From: Secundilactobacillus mixtipabuli
GTDB taxonomy: Bacteria; Bacillota; Bacilli; Lactobacillales; Lactobacillaceae
Reading direction: 5' to 3'
DNA length: 64,000 nt
Assembly (NCBI RefSeq): GCF_002217925.1
Contig: NZ_BCMF01000009.1
Coordinates: 1 to 64,000 of the forward strand
Shown in pieces: positions 17,002 through 24,699 of the stretch. How positions within the stretch are numbered: the first letter of the stretch is position 1; every line of letters starts with the position of its first letter. The notes beneath the pieces are model-generated. The model was not told the DNA's origin. It ran no database searches and saw nothing but the letters and a program-made list of their open reading frames with translations. The position numbers and the translations under genes were made by a program.

Positions 17002-18078
17002 CTATTCAGCCACGGGTAGGTGTAAAAATGAAGCAATTTCGTTGCTTGGAATCGACTTGATCTTGGGTCGTCCGATGGCCGTCAGATAAACCAGATTCAA
17101 GTGTCCATGCCGGTTTTTCTTATCGTTTTTAACTTTATCCAGTACCAGTGGTGAATTTAATAGATCATCAGTCACTGGTAACCCAACCGCCGCAAAGCGA
17201 TCACGTAACTTTTCAGTGATACCTGCTTCCGCCAAGCCAGCATTTTCAAATACCCGCATAATGGCGACGGTACCAATGCTAACCGCTTCACCATGTCGTA
17301 AGCCGCCATCAGCCAATGCTTCAACAGCATGACCGATGGTGTGGCCAAAGTTCAGTAACTGACGCGTACCGCTTTCGGTTTCATCAGCCATCACGACAGA
17401 CGCTTTATAATGAATCGAGCGGGCACTGAGTTCAGGCGAATGAGTAATCAAATCAGCCGGACTGTTAATGGTCTCGATCAGTTGCCAAAAGTCACCACCT
17501 TCCAGTGCGGCAGTCTTCACGATTTCACCATAACCTTCAACTAAGTCACGCTGTTTCATGGTGGCTAAGGTATCAGGATCGACGATGACTAGATCCGGTT
17601 CGTAAAAAGCGCCAATAATATTTTTAATGTTATCAAGGTCCACAGCCGTTTTACCGCCCACTGAACTATCCACTTGAGCCAGCAATGACGTTGGTATTTG
17701 AATAAAGGACAGTCCACGCATGTATGAAGCAGCCAGTAACCCTGCTAGGTCACCCGTAACGCCACCACCTAATGCAATGACACTATCATCACGGTTAAAG
17801 GCATCCGCTGCCATTTGCCGTGCTAAATCAGCTAAGACCGTCAGTGACTTAGACGCCTCACCTGCCGGAAAAACGTAACGATGAACATCAAAACCAGCAG
17901 CCGTTAACGCATCAGCAACCTGTTCTTGATATAAAGGGGCAACGTTATCATCACTGACCAGCGCAATTTTTCGGGCTGACCACTGTTTTGCAACTAACTC
18001 GCCGACCTTCTTTAACAAGCCGCGTTCAATTAAAACATCGTATTTTGTCTCTGGTAACGTCACAGAAACAGTTGTCAT
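17002..18078 (-). CDS. aroB: 3-dehydroquinate synthase
   Basis: The second enzyme of the shikimate pathway; it converts DAHP to 3-dehydroquinate using NAD+ and a divalent metal. The 358-residue length is normal. Family motifs include A-L-G-G-G-V-T-G-D-L-A-G-L, the P-T-S-L-L-A-Q-V-D-S-S-V-G-G-K-T segment and metal ligands in H-T-I-G-H-A-V-E and R-H-G-E-A-V. ATG 18078 begins one base after the aroF stop, so translation is probably coupled. It is the last gene of aroE-aroF-aroB. Confidence 0.97.
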   Translation of the reverse strand: MTTVSVTLPETKYDVLIERGLLKKVGELVAKQWSARKIALVSDDNVAPLYQEQVADALTAAGFDVHRYVFPAGEASKSLTVLADLARQMAADAFNRDDSVIALGGGVTGDLAGLLAASYMRGLSFIQIPTSLLAQVDSSVGGKTAVDLDNIKNIIGAFYEPDLVIVDPDTLATMKQRDLVEGYGEIVKTAALEGGDFWQLIETINSPADLITHSPELSARSIHYKASVVMADETESGTRQLLNFGHTIGHAVEALADGGLRHGEAVSIGTVAIMRVFENAGLAEAGITEKLRDRFAAVGLPVTDDLLNSPLVLDKVKNDKKNRHGHLNLVYLTAIGRPKIKSIPSNEIASFLHLPVAE

Positions 18079-18079
18079 C

Positions 18080-19099
18080 TTAGCGCCCCGCTTCCGCTTG
18101 TTCTACTGGTAAACCAGTGGTTAATAATTCCCGAATGGCAAAGGCTTTGTCGGATAATTCTTTGAATTCGTTAGGCTTCAAAGCTTGTGGTCCATCGGAA
18201 AGCGCGTGAGCTGGGTCATCATGAATTTCAACAACTAAGCCTGAAGCACCAGCTGCAACACCGGCTAAGGCTAATGGTGTCACAAATTCCGTGTGACCTG
18301 AGGCATGACTTGGGTCAATGATAACTGGGTAATGCGTTAACTTCTGGAGGACTGGTACAACACCAACATCCATGGTGTTCCGGGTGTATTTGTTATCGAA
18401 GGTCCGGATCCCACGTTCAGCAATCATAATATTGTGGTTACCACCTGCAGCAATGTATTCTGAGGCGTTTAAAATATCATCCACAGTAGCTGACATACCA
18501 CGCTTCAACATCACTGGAATGTTGGTCTTACCAACGGCTTTAAGCAGTGAGAAGTTTTGCATGTTACGAGCGCCAATTTGGAAAATATCCGTGTATTTAG
18601 CAACCAGTTTCACGTGCTCGTCATCCATCACTTCTGTCAACACATCCATGTTGTACTGATCAGCTGCGCGGCGTAAGAACTTCAATCCATCTTCGCCTAA
18701 CCCTTGGAATGAGTATGGGGAGGTCCGTGGCTTGTAAGCACCGCCACGAAGGATCGTTGCACCATTGGCTTTAGCAACTGCTGCCATCTTCATCACGTGT
18801 TCTTCTGATTCAACGGAACATGGGCCTGCCATCATCGTGAAGTTATCGCCACCGATGATGCTGTGCTTGGTTTTGATCACCGTATCTTCTGGGTGAAATT
18901 CACGGCTGCCTTGAACAGCCTTGGGTACGTCATTGATCAGTTCAGTAGCTGCTTCACGTTCACTGTCTGATAAATCAGCTGCCGTAATCCCTTGAATGGC
19001 TACTCGGTTATGATGGACGAAGATTTCGTGGGTGTTACTGAAGTGCTGTTGGAGCTCTGCAATCGTTTCTTGGTCGTTACTTTTCAATACAATAATCAT
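18080..19099 (-). CDS. aroF: DAHP synthase, type I-beta with N-terminal regulatory domain
   Basis: Catalyses the first committed step of aromatic synthesis (phosphoenolpyruvate plus erythrose 4-phosphate to DAHP). About 339 residues: residues 1-70 form the ferredoxin-like/ACT-like domain that gives feedback control in the Thermotoga/Geobacillus type, then the TIM barrel with M-A-G-P-C-S-V-E-S, G-G-A-Y-K-P-R-T-S-P-Y and I-D-P-S-H-A-S-G-H. The ATG at 19099 is nine bases after GAGG; upstream in-frame ATGs overlap that site. The gene begins 11 bases after the aroE stop and is under the aromatic attenuator. Confidence 0.95.
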   Translation of the reverse strand: MIIVLKSNDQETIAELQQHFSNTHEIFVHHNRVAIQGITAADLSDSEREAATELINDVPKAVQGSREFHPEDTVIKTKHSIIGGDNFTMMAGPCSVESEEHVMKMAAVAKANGATILRGGAYKPRTSPYSFQGLGEDGLKFLRRAADQYNMDVLTEVMDDEHVKLVAKYTDIFQIGARNMQNFSLLKAVGKTNIPVMLKRGMSATVDDILNASEYIAAGGNHNIMIAERGIRTFDNKYTRNTMDVGVVPVLQKLTHYPVIIDPSHASGHTEFVTPLALAGVAAGASGLVVEIHDDPAHALSDGPQALKPNEFKELSDKAFAIRELLTTGLPVEQAEAGR

Positions 19100-19110
19100 A
19101 TTTATCATCC

Positions 19111-19977
19111 TCACTTTTTGGTGTGTTCTAATTGTTGTTTGATTACATTTTTAACTTTATCAATTGGCATTTTCTGACCCATCCAGCGATTAAAGGATCC
19201 AGCTGCTTGCTGAACCAGTATGCCAAGACCGTTCATGGTATGACAGCCCTGCTGCTTCGCTTGGGCTAAAAATGGTGTTTCAAGTGGCGCATAAATTGCA
19301 TCAGCAATTATCTGTCCGGTATGAAGTACAGCCATGACCTGCGGTGAAACGGGACTGCGAGTATCATCCGCCATTCCCAAATTAGTGGTGTTGACGATGA
19401 CGTCTGCCTGCTGAAGTTCTGCTGCCATCTGGTCTTCATCTTCATAGGGTAAGACCCGAATGTGATCCGACCAGCTAGCCAGTCGCTGCTTCAGTTCGTT
19501 AAACGTTCCGTTCTGCCGTTTAAAAACGACTACTTCTGCGCCCTCATTAGCTGTAGCTAGGATAATCGCTCTGCCCGCACCGCCAGCTCCTAATACTGCT
19601 ACTCGCTTTCCCTTCACACTGACTTGTTCATCCGCCAACGCGTTGATAAATCCTTCGCCATCCGTACTGTCACCGATTAAGCGGCCTGATCGGTTGATCA
19701 CCGTGTTAACCGCCCTCAGTTGTTTAGCCACTGGGGTAAGCTCATCAAGATACTTAATGATCTGCTGCTTATAGGGCATCGAAACGTTAATACCGCGTAT
19801 CGGCAGCGCTCGCATCGATTGAACTGCATTTTCGAACTGTGATTGTTCAACGTCGAATGCGAGGTAAACGCTGTTGATGCCTAAAGCTTGAAAACTCGTG
19901 TTGTGAATCAGCGGTGACAAACTGTGCCGCGCGGGCTTTGCAATAAAGCCATATAAACTTGTGTGTGCATCAACCAA
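19111..19977 (-). CDS. aroE: Shikimate dehydrogenase
   Basis: NADP-dependent reduction of 3-dehydroshikimate to shikimate. The 288 residues show the substrate domain with S-L-S-P-L-I-H-N-T and N-V-S-M-P-Y-K, and the nucleotide-binding loop G-A-G-G-A-G-R-A near residue 132. The start is TTG 19977, seven bases after GGAGG in GGGAGGTGACAAA; no in-frame ATG is better placed. It is the first structural gene behind the aromatic leader peptide/attenuator and leads the aroE-aroF-aroB operon. Confidence 0.95.
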   Translation of the reverse strand: MVDAHTSLYGFIAKPARHSLSPLIHNTSFQALGINSVYLAFDVEQSQFENAVQSMRALPIRGINVSMPYKQQIIKYLDELTPVAKQLRAVNTVINRSGRLIGDSTDGEGFINALADEQVSVKGKRVAVLGAGGAGRAIILATANEGAEVVVFKRQNGTFNELKQRLASWSDHIRVLPYEDEDQMAAELQQADVIVNTTNLGMADDTRSPVSPQVMAVLHTGQIIADAIYAPLETPFLAQAKQQGCHTMNGLGILVQQAAGSFNRWMGQKMPIDKVKNVIKQQLEHTKK

Positions 19978-20000
19978 TTTGTCACCTCCCTAACTTTCTA

Positions 20001-20295
20001 ATCAAAATAAAAACGTCTCGTAATGTTTTGCTTTCACAAAACACTGCGAGACGTTTGAACGTCGAAATTATAACAACGGAGTCTTCCGTGTCACACAGTG
20101 TTTTGAAAACTTCTGTGTGACCGGCAAGTGATGCTGAAAAACTATTGGCCGCACAGATTGCAGTGATGCGTGTCTGCAACCTGTCCGGTGTAGACACTAC
20201 ATTGACCAATAGTAACTAAATCGATTTAATTGTCGGTTTAATGCTTTCGTTTTCAGAATCATAATTGAAACTCCCTTTGCTGTTTTGATTTGTTG
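20001..20295 (-). promoter_or_regulatory. Leader-peptide attenuator of aroE-aroF-aroB
   Basis: Elements in transcript order: leader peptide 20262-20197; P1 stem ACTATTGGTC/GGCCAATAGT (20213-20204 with 20150-20141), whose 5' arm is the Tyr-Tyr-Trp codons; inside it hairpins TGTAG/CTACA and CAGGTTGCAG/CTGCAATCTG; a GTCACACAG/CTGTGTGAC hairpin; and a terminator (AACGTCTCGCAGTGTTTTG with CAAAACATTACGAGACGTT, 20055-20011) followed by T's. CAAAACACTG (20105-20096) perfectly complements CAGTGTTTTG (20046-20037) in the terminator 5' arm, giving an antiterminator. The motifs are seen; the mechanism is inferred from classical amino acid attenuators. Confidence 0.85.
20197..20262 (-). CDS. Aromatic leader peptide (21 aa) ending F-S-Y-Y-W-S-M
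   Basis: A 21-residue ORF with ATG at 20262 and GGGAG eight bases upstream, ending with TAG at 20197. Its sequence is basic (M-I-L-K-T-K-A-L-N-R...), then R-F-S-Y-Y-W-S-M. Four of the last seven residues are aromatic and represent all three aromatic amino acids. The Tyr-Tyr-Trp codons are the 5' arm of stem P1, so ribosome position would decide the fold of the leader RNA. It is expected to be a sensor rather than a functional peptide. Confidence 0.85.
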   Translation of the reverse strand: MILKTKALNRQLNRFSYYWSM

Positions 20296-20301
20296 TATAT
20301 G

Positions 20302-20330
20302 ACAATAAACTATTAGAATTATTCTGTCAA
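20302..20330 (-). promoter_or_regulatory. Promoter of the aro operon
   Basis: On the minus strand, consensus TTGACA (20330-20325) and TATTGT (20307-20302) are 17 bases apart. The predicted start near 20295 gives a leader of about 315 bases. Confidence 0.85.
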
Positions 20331-20660
20331 GCACTAACCTAATTTTAATCTTCTTTAATTTTTAAACACACTTAAAGAACTGCATAATAACAGTATTCTC
20401 GGCTCAATAATAATTTTAAATTTTTTTGATGTTTTACCCTTGAATCTAGCTTTCCTCTTTTAAATTGCTTTAAGTACGGTCTTTATTGACGATTGTTAAC
20501 CGATTCAGCTAACTAAATTAATTTGATTGTTTAATTTACCGGTAAAAAAAGGCTTCGTCACTCTCTTCCCTACATTAAATGGAAAAGTGCTCCTTTATCA
20601 TAAAACGGTGTCCTTCCATTAGAGATTATGAGAATTGAATAATGACATTCTTCTTTCAAC
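20331..20660. other. AT-rich divergent spacer between aro and trp
   Basis: About 330 bases, very AT-rich, separate the aro promoter (minus) from the trpE promoter (plus). No ORF with a ribosome site, palindrome or RNA structure stands out. Confidence 0.4.
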
Positions 20661-20689
20661 TTGACAAAATTTAAATTATTGCGTAATGT
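20661..20689 (+). promoter_or_regulatory. Promoter of trpEG
   Basis: TTGACA (20661-20666), a 17-base spacer, then TAATGT (20684-20689) directly upstream of T-box 1. Confidence 0.8.
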
Positions 20690-20710
20690 AAGTGCCAATT
20701 AAACACCGTC

Positions 20711-21006
20711 CATACAAACCAATGATGTGGAGATCAAGATTATCGTGCACGTAAAGAGAGCCGCCGTAGCTGAGAGTGCGACCGAACGCAGGTAATTAAA
20801 TGGACCACGGAGGGGCGCCCCGAAAGATTCCGAGTACGGGAGCACGTACAGACATACGTCAGTTGTCGGAAATGTGATTACGCATTTCGCTAAGGGTGAT
20901 GCGAGGGTAAAGTCCCTGCATCAAATTAAGGTGGCACCGCGGAAATAAACTCCGTCCTTAACTTAAACGCTAGTAATAGCGTTTTATGTTATGGGCGGCG
21001 TTTTCG
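20711..21006 (+). promoter_or_regulatory. Tryptophan T-box riboswitch 1 (trpEG leader)
   Basis: The T-box core TTAAGGTGGCACCGCGG is at 20926-20942. Stem I carries a specifier TGG at 20801-20803 in an unpaired AAATGGACC context, so the cognate tRNA is tRNA-Trp. An antiterminator region and a terminator follow (CCGTCCTTAAC pairing with GTTATGGGCGG, then TTTT). Uncharged tRNA-Trp should stabilise the antiterminator and allow transcription. It is almost identical to T-box 2. Confidence 0.95.
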
Positions 21007-21030
21007 TATACCGCAAAGGAGTGTTCACTT

Positions 21031-21150
21031 ATGACAAACCCAAACAACCAGAAACGATGGCAAACTCCAAGATTAAATGTAGCCACCACTAACAAACATT
21101 ATATTGGAGGAATTCACCATGACATTAAACGAACTGCTTGCCACCGCTAA
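21031..21150 (+). CDS. Small leader ORF with a Trp codon, upstream of trpE
   Basis: A 39-codon ORF with a good site (AAAGGAG, nine bases before the ATG) lies between the T-box terminator and trpE. It begins M-T-N-P-N-N-Q-K-R-W-Q and overlaps the first 32 bases of trpE in another frame. The same N-Q-K-R-W-Q core occurs in the leader ORF before trpD. The only Trp codon is codon 10 (21058-21060). CTCCAA just after it (21065-21070) is complementary to TTGGAG (21104-21109), the trpE Shine-Dalgarno. A translational sensing role is inferred. Confidence 0.65.
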   Translation: MTNPNNQKRWQTPRLNVATTNKHYIGGIHHDIKRTACHR

Positions 21151-22594
21151 AGGCTATCCAGCTGCACCGGTGACTTTAGAATTTCAACTTGCTGACTTTG
21201 ATGCTGTCAGTTTGTTCAACGCTTTAAAAGAAGCGCAAGAACCCGGTTTTCTGTTAACTGGGAAACCAAAGAAGACCGAAGATGGCTATACCTTCATCGG
21301 ACTCGCACCAAAACAAACTTTCACCTACCGTGATGGCGTGCTGACGACCACTGTTGAAGGTGGTAAAACGACCACTGAGAAAACGGCACTAAAACCCATC
21401 TTGGAAACCATCTTAAAACAGCATCAAACACCCCTTATCCCTGGACTACCACCATTTACAGGCGGATTAATCGGCTATTTCAGTTATGATTATGCTAAAT
21501 ATGCCACTACCGCACTGAAACAAAAAGTAGCTGATCCAATGGACTTAGACGATGCCGACCTCCTACTGGTTGACCGCGTGATTGCTTACAACCATCGCCA
21601 ACAAAAAGTCACCCTCAGCCAAATCATTCCAACTGACGAACTGGCTGAACGCTACGACGATGTGATGGCCGATTTGAAACAGCTTCAACAATTGATCGTC
21701 AATGCCCAGCCAAAACCATTACCACGATTTGCATTGACCCAACCCTTCCATTTCCAATTCAGCTTGTCAGAATTTTCAGAACGAGTAGCAGTTGCTCAAA
21801 AACACATCGTGGACGGCGACATTTTTCAACTGATTTTCTCCAACCCGCAACAGGCTGCTATGAGCGGTTCGTTGCTAGGGGTTGCGCCAACCTTATTTAG
21901 AGACAGTCCCAGTCCTTACCAGTTCTATTTCCACCACCGTGACTTTGAAACGTTAGGTGCATCTCCTGAAACCTTGATCACCAAACGTGGCGACACCCTC
22001 TTCACCTATCCGCTGGCCGGTACTCGTCGACGTGGTGCGACCAAGGAAGAGGACGATAAGTTTGCCCACGAATTGCAGACTTCCGAGAAGGAAAAATCCG
22101 AGCATAATATGCTGATTGATTTAGGGCGAAATGACTTGGGCGTTGTCAGTCAGTTTGGTTCTGTCAAAGTCACCAAGACTCGGAATTTACTGAAATTCGC
22201 CAACGTGATGCACTTGGGTTCAACAGTAGAAAGTACCGCCAATCCGAAGGTATCCGCCATGGATATCGTTAACGCTGTTCTTCCCGCCGGTACCTTATCA
22301 GGTGCGCCGAAGATATCCGCTATGCAGATCATCTCCAAACTGGAAAACCGCAAACGTGGGGTTTACGGCGGCTGCCTAGGCTACCTGGATTTCAGCGGCG
22401 ACTTGGACCTTTGTATCGGTATCCGGCTGACCTACCGGAAGGGTGACCAAATTGTGGTTCATTCCGGTGCCGGGATCGTAGCTGACAGCATTGCTAAATA
22501 TGAATATCAGGAATTTAACAACAAGGCCCGCGCAGTGGTTAACGCGATCAACACAGCAGATCAAGGAGGCGTCGCTCATGCTTTATCTAATTGA
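21119..22594 (+). CDS. trpE: Anthranilate synthase component I
   Basis: Aminase/synthase subunit that makes anthranilate from chorismate with the amidotransferase TrpG. 491 residues; the chorismate-binding domain spans about 200-480 with P-Y-Q-F-Y, G-A-S-P-E-T, T-Y-P-L-A-G-T-R-R-R-G and S-G-A-P-K-I-S-A-M. ATG 21119 follows GGAGGA; a longer in-frame start at 21104 overlaps that site. The Trp-feedback motif usually written L-L-E-S appears to read L-L-T-G here (residues 45-48). The 3' end overlaps trpG by 17 bases, suggesting coupled 1:1 synthesis. Chorismate component I of PABA synthesis is a relative, but the operon settles it. Confidence 0.95.
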   Translation: MTLNELLATAKGYPAAPVTLEFQLADFDAVSLFNALKEAQEPGFLLTGKPKKTEDGYTFIGLAPKQTFTYRDGVLTTTVEGGKTTTEKTALKPILETILKQHQTPLIPGLPPFTGGLIGYFSYDYAKYATTALKQKVADPMDLDDADLLLVDRVIAYNHRQQKVTLSQIIPTDELAERYDDVMADLKQLQQLIVNAQPKPLPRFALTQPFHFQFSLSEFSERVAVAQKHIVDGDIFQLIFSNPQQAAMSGSLLGVAPTLFRDSPSPYQFYFHHRDFETLGASPETLITKRGDTLFTYPLAGTRRRGATKEEDDKFAHELQTSEKEKSEHNMLIDLGRNDLGVVSQFGSVKVTKTRNLLKFANVMHLGSTVESTANPKVSAMDIVNAVLPAGTLSGAPKISAMQIISKLENRKRGVYGGCLGYLDFSGDLDLCIGIRLTYRKGDQIVVHSGAGIVADSIAKYEYQEFNNKARAVVNAINTADQGGVAHALSN

Positions 22595-23186
22595 TAATTA
22601 CGATAGTTTCACCTATAACTTGTATCAACTTATCGGCACACTTAGTGAGGAACCCATCACCGTGGTGAAAAATGATGAACTCACGGCTGATGAACTTTTA
22701 GCTAAGCATCCAATGGGAATCATCCTTTCCCCAGGGCCTGGTCGTCCAGAAGACGCCGGCAATATGATGCAGATTCTCCGGGTCTTTATCGGCCGGGTAC
22801 CAATCCTCGGCGTTTGTCTCGGTCACCAAGCCATTGGTGAAGCTTATGGCGCCCAAGTGGTTCACGCGCCAAAGCTCATGCACGGGAAGCCGTCACTCAT
22901 GACACAGCAGGGACACGCCGATATGTTTAACAACTGTCCTACTCAATTTGAGGCAGCTCGATACCACTCACTGGTCATTGAGCCATCAACCATGCCGGAC
23001 GATTTAACCGTAACAGCAACAGCTGATGACGGTACGATCCAAGCCGTGGCTGATGAAGCTAACCAGGTTTACGGTGTGCAATTCCATCCCGAATCCATCA
23101 TGACTGACGCTGAAGTTGGCAAACAGATTATAAAAAATTATTTAGCTCAAATTCGCGTTGCAATGGCGCTTGGCAAGCTTGCGTAA
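22578..23186 (+). CDS. trpG: Anthranilate synthase component II (glutamine amidotransferase)
   Basis: A 202-residue class I glutamine amidotransferase that supplies ammonia to TrpE. It shows the N-terminal D-N-Y-D-S-F-T-Y motif, S-P-G-P-G, the nucleophile Cys80 in G-V-C-L-G-H-Q and the H-P-E-S catalytic pair near the C-terminus. ATG 22578 follows AAGGAGG and overlaps the trpE 3' end. In many lactic acid bacteria the same subunit also serves PABA synthesis; no pab genes are nearby. A second promoter and T-box follow, so trpG ends the first trp unit, though no clear terminator is seen. Confidence 0.95.
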   Translation: MLYLIDNYDSFTYNLYQLIGTLSEEPITVVKNDELTADELLAKHPMGIILSPGPGRPEDAGNMMQILRVFIGRVPILGVCLGHQAIGEAYGAQVVHAPKLMHGKPSLMTQQGHADMFNNCPTQFEAARYHSLVIEPSTMPDDLTVTATADDGTIQAVADEANQVYGVQFHPESIMTDAEVGKQIIKNYLAQIRVAMALGKLA

Positions 23187-23207
23187 AATTAAATTTAGAA
23201 TAAAGTG

Positions 23208-23236
23208 TTGACAATATTTTCATAAAGTTTTAATCT
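23208..23236 (+). promoter_or_regulatory. Promoter of trpDCFBA
   Basis: TTGACA (23208-23213), 17 bases, TAATCT (23231-23236). It lies 22 bases past the trpG stop and makes trpDCFBA an independent transcription unit. Confidence 0.8.
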
Positions 23237-23259
23237 ATTGTCAATCAAACAAATTCGCT

Positions 23260-23554
23260 CATACAAACCAATGATGTGGAGATCAAGATTATCGTGCACG
23301 TAAAGAGAGCCGCCGTAGCTGAGAGTGCGACCGAACGCAGGTAATCAAATGGACCACGGAGGGGCGCCCCGAAAGATTCCGAGTACGGGAGCACGTACAG
23401 ACATACGTCAGTTGTCGGAAATGTGATTACGCATTTCGCTAAGGGTGATGTGAGGGAGAAGTCCCTGCATCAAATTAAGGTGGCACCGCGGAATTCAAAC
23501 TCCGTCCTTAACAAAACGCTATTTATAGCGCGAATGTTATGGGCGGAGTTTTTC
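23260..23554 (+). promoter_or_regulatory. Tryptophan T-box riboswitch 2 (trpDCFBA leader)
   Basis: T-box core TTAAGGTGGCACCGCGG at 23475-23491; specifier TGG at 23350-23352, at the same offset as in T-box 1. By eye only four of the 232 bases up to the T-box core differ from copy 1. The terminator (ACTCCGTCCTTAAC with GTTATGGGCGGAGT, then five T) is better paired than in copy 1. Confidence 0.95.
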
Positions 23555-23573
23555 TATTCCAAAGGAGATCTTA

Positions 23574-23648
23574 ATGATGACAAATCTAAATCAAAAACGA
23601 TGGCAAAGCCTCTCAGCTGAATCAACTCAATTGATGAACACGAACTGA
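23574..23648 (+). CDS. Small leader ORF with a Trp codon, upstream of trpD
   Basis: A 24-codon ORF with AAAGGAG six bases upstream, ending TGA before trpD. It reads [11 protein letters not shown] and then diverges from the trpE leader ORF. Its single Trp codon (23601-23603) is again codon 10. CCTCTCAG (23609-23616) shortly after can pair, with one bulged base, with CTGGAGG (23656-23662), the trpD Shine-Dalgarno. The conserved core and placement argue for function; the mechanism is inferred. Confidence 0.65.
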   Translation: MMTNLNQKRWQSLSAESTQLMNTN

Positions 23649-23670
23649 CAATAAACTGGAGGAATTTACC

Positions 23671-24699
23671 ATGACAATGACAATTGAAAACGCAATTACT
23701 AAAGTAGCAGGCCGTACCGATTTAACCTTTGACGAAATGAACGACGTGATGAACGAGATCATGGATGGCAAAGCTAATGACATTCAAATTTCAAGTTTAC
23801 TGACCGCTTTAACCGTCAAGCACGAGACCGTGCAAGAAATTGCGGGTGCTGCTAATTCAATGAGAGATCACGCTTTAACCTTTAAAGCCGGGGAACCGGT
23901 TCTTGAAATCGTCGGTACTGGTGGTGATCACGCCAACTCATTTAACATTTCAACCACTTCATCATTAGTTGCCGCAGCTGCTGGTACGCCAGTTGCTAAG
24001 CACGGTAACCGGGCCGCTTCATCTAAGAGCGGTGCCGCTGATGTGCTTGAAGCCTTAGGTGTGAACATCAACGTCACACCAGAAGCCAGTGAAGATATCT
24101 TAAATCAAATCGGCATCTGCTTCTTATTCGCACAGGAATATCACAAGGCCATGCGCTTTGTGGCTCCCGTTCGTAAAACACTGGGAATTCGAACCTTATT
24201 CAACGTCCTTGGGCCATTAGCCAACCCAGCTCACGCAGGAATGCAGCTACTGGGTGTCTATGATGATGAGCTTCTAGAACCAATGGCACACGTCCTTCAC
24301 GAGTTAGGTGTTAAAAATGCTTTAGTCATTCATGGTACTGATGGTTTAGATGAAGCTTCCATTTCCGCACCAACCCACGTAGTTGAAGTTCGTGGTGACG
24401 ATTTCAAGTCTTACACCATCACCCCAGAACAATTTGGTTTGAAGCGTGCTGAAAAGCAAGACATCGTTGGCGGCACACCTGCTGACAACGCGCAGATCAC
24501 TCGCGATGTCCTGGCTGGCAAGCCTGGTCCAAAGCGCGACATCGTTCTCTTGAACGCCGGCTTGGCACTCTACACTGCTCATCCAGAGTTAACCATGGCA
24601 GGTGCCGTTAAGAAAGCTGCTGAAGTGATCGACAGTGGCGCCGCTGAAAAGAAATTAAACGAATTAATCGACTTAACGAAAGGAGCACAGGTAGCATGA
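23671..24699 (+). CDS. trpD: Anthranilate phosphoribosyltransferase
   Basis: Transfers the phosphoribosyl group of PRPP to anthranilate. 342 residues of the nucleoside phosphorylase class IV fold, with the PRPP loop G-T-G-G-D, the [12 protein letters not shown] segment and [13 protein letters not shown] near the middle. ATG 23671 lies seven bases after GGAGGA. The stop overlaps the trpC start (ATGA), indicating coupling. First gene of trpDCFBA. Confidence 0.97.
   Translation: MTMTIENAITKVAGRTDLTFDEMNDVMNEIMDGKANDIQISSLLTALTVKHETVQEIAGAANSMRDHALTFKAGEPVLEIVGTGGDHANSFNISTTSSLVAAAAGTPVAKHGNRAASSKSGAADVLEALGVNINVTPEASEDILNQIGICFLFAQEYHKAMRFVAPVRKTLGIRTLFNVLGPLANPAHAGMQLLGVYDDELLEPMAHVLHELGVKNALVIHGTDGLDEASISAPTHVVEVRGDDFKSYTITPEQFGLKRAEKQDIVGGTPADNAQITRDVLAGKPGPKRDIVLLNAGLALYTAHPELTMAGAVKKAAEVIDSGAAEKKLNELIDLTKGAQVA

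Noticed and set aside
19982-20209. 75-codon open frame upstream of aroE (minus strand)
   Set aside because: It starts with TTG without a ribosome site and runs through the attenuator stems and terminator; the RNA structure explains it better.
20011-20262. T-box riboswitch controlling aroE
   Set aside because: The GGTGGNACCGCG core and stem I motifs are absent; the leader peptide fits instead.
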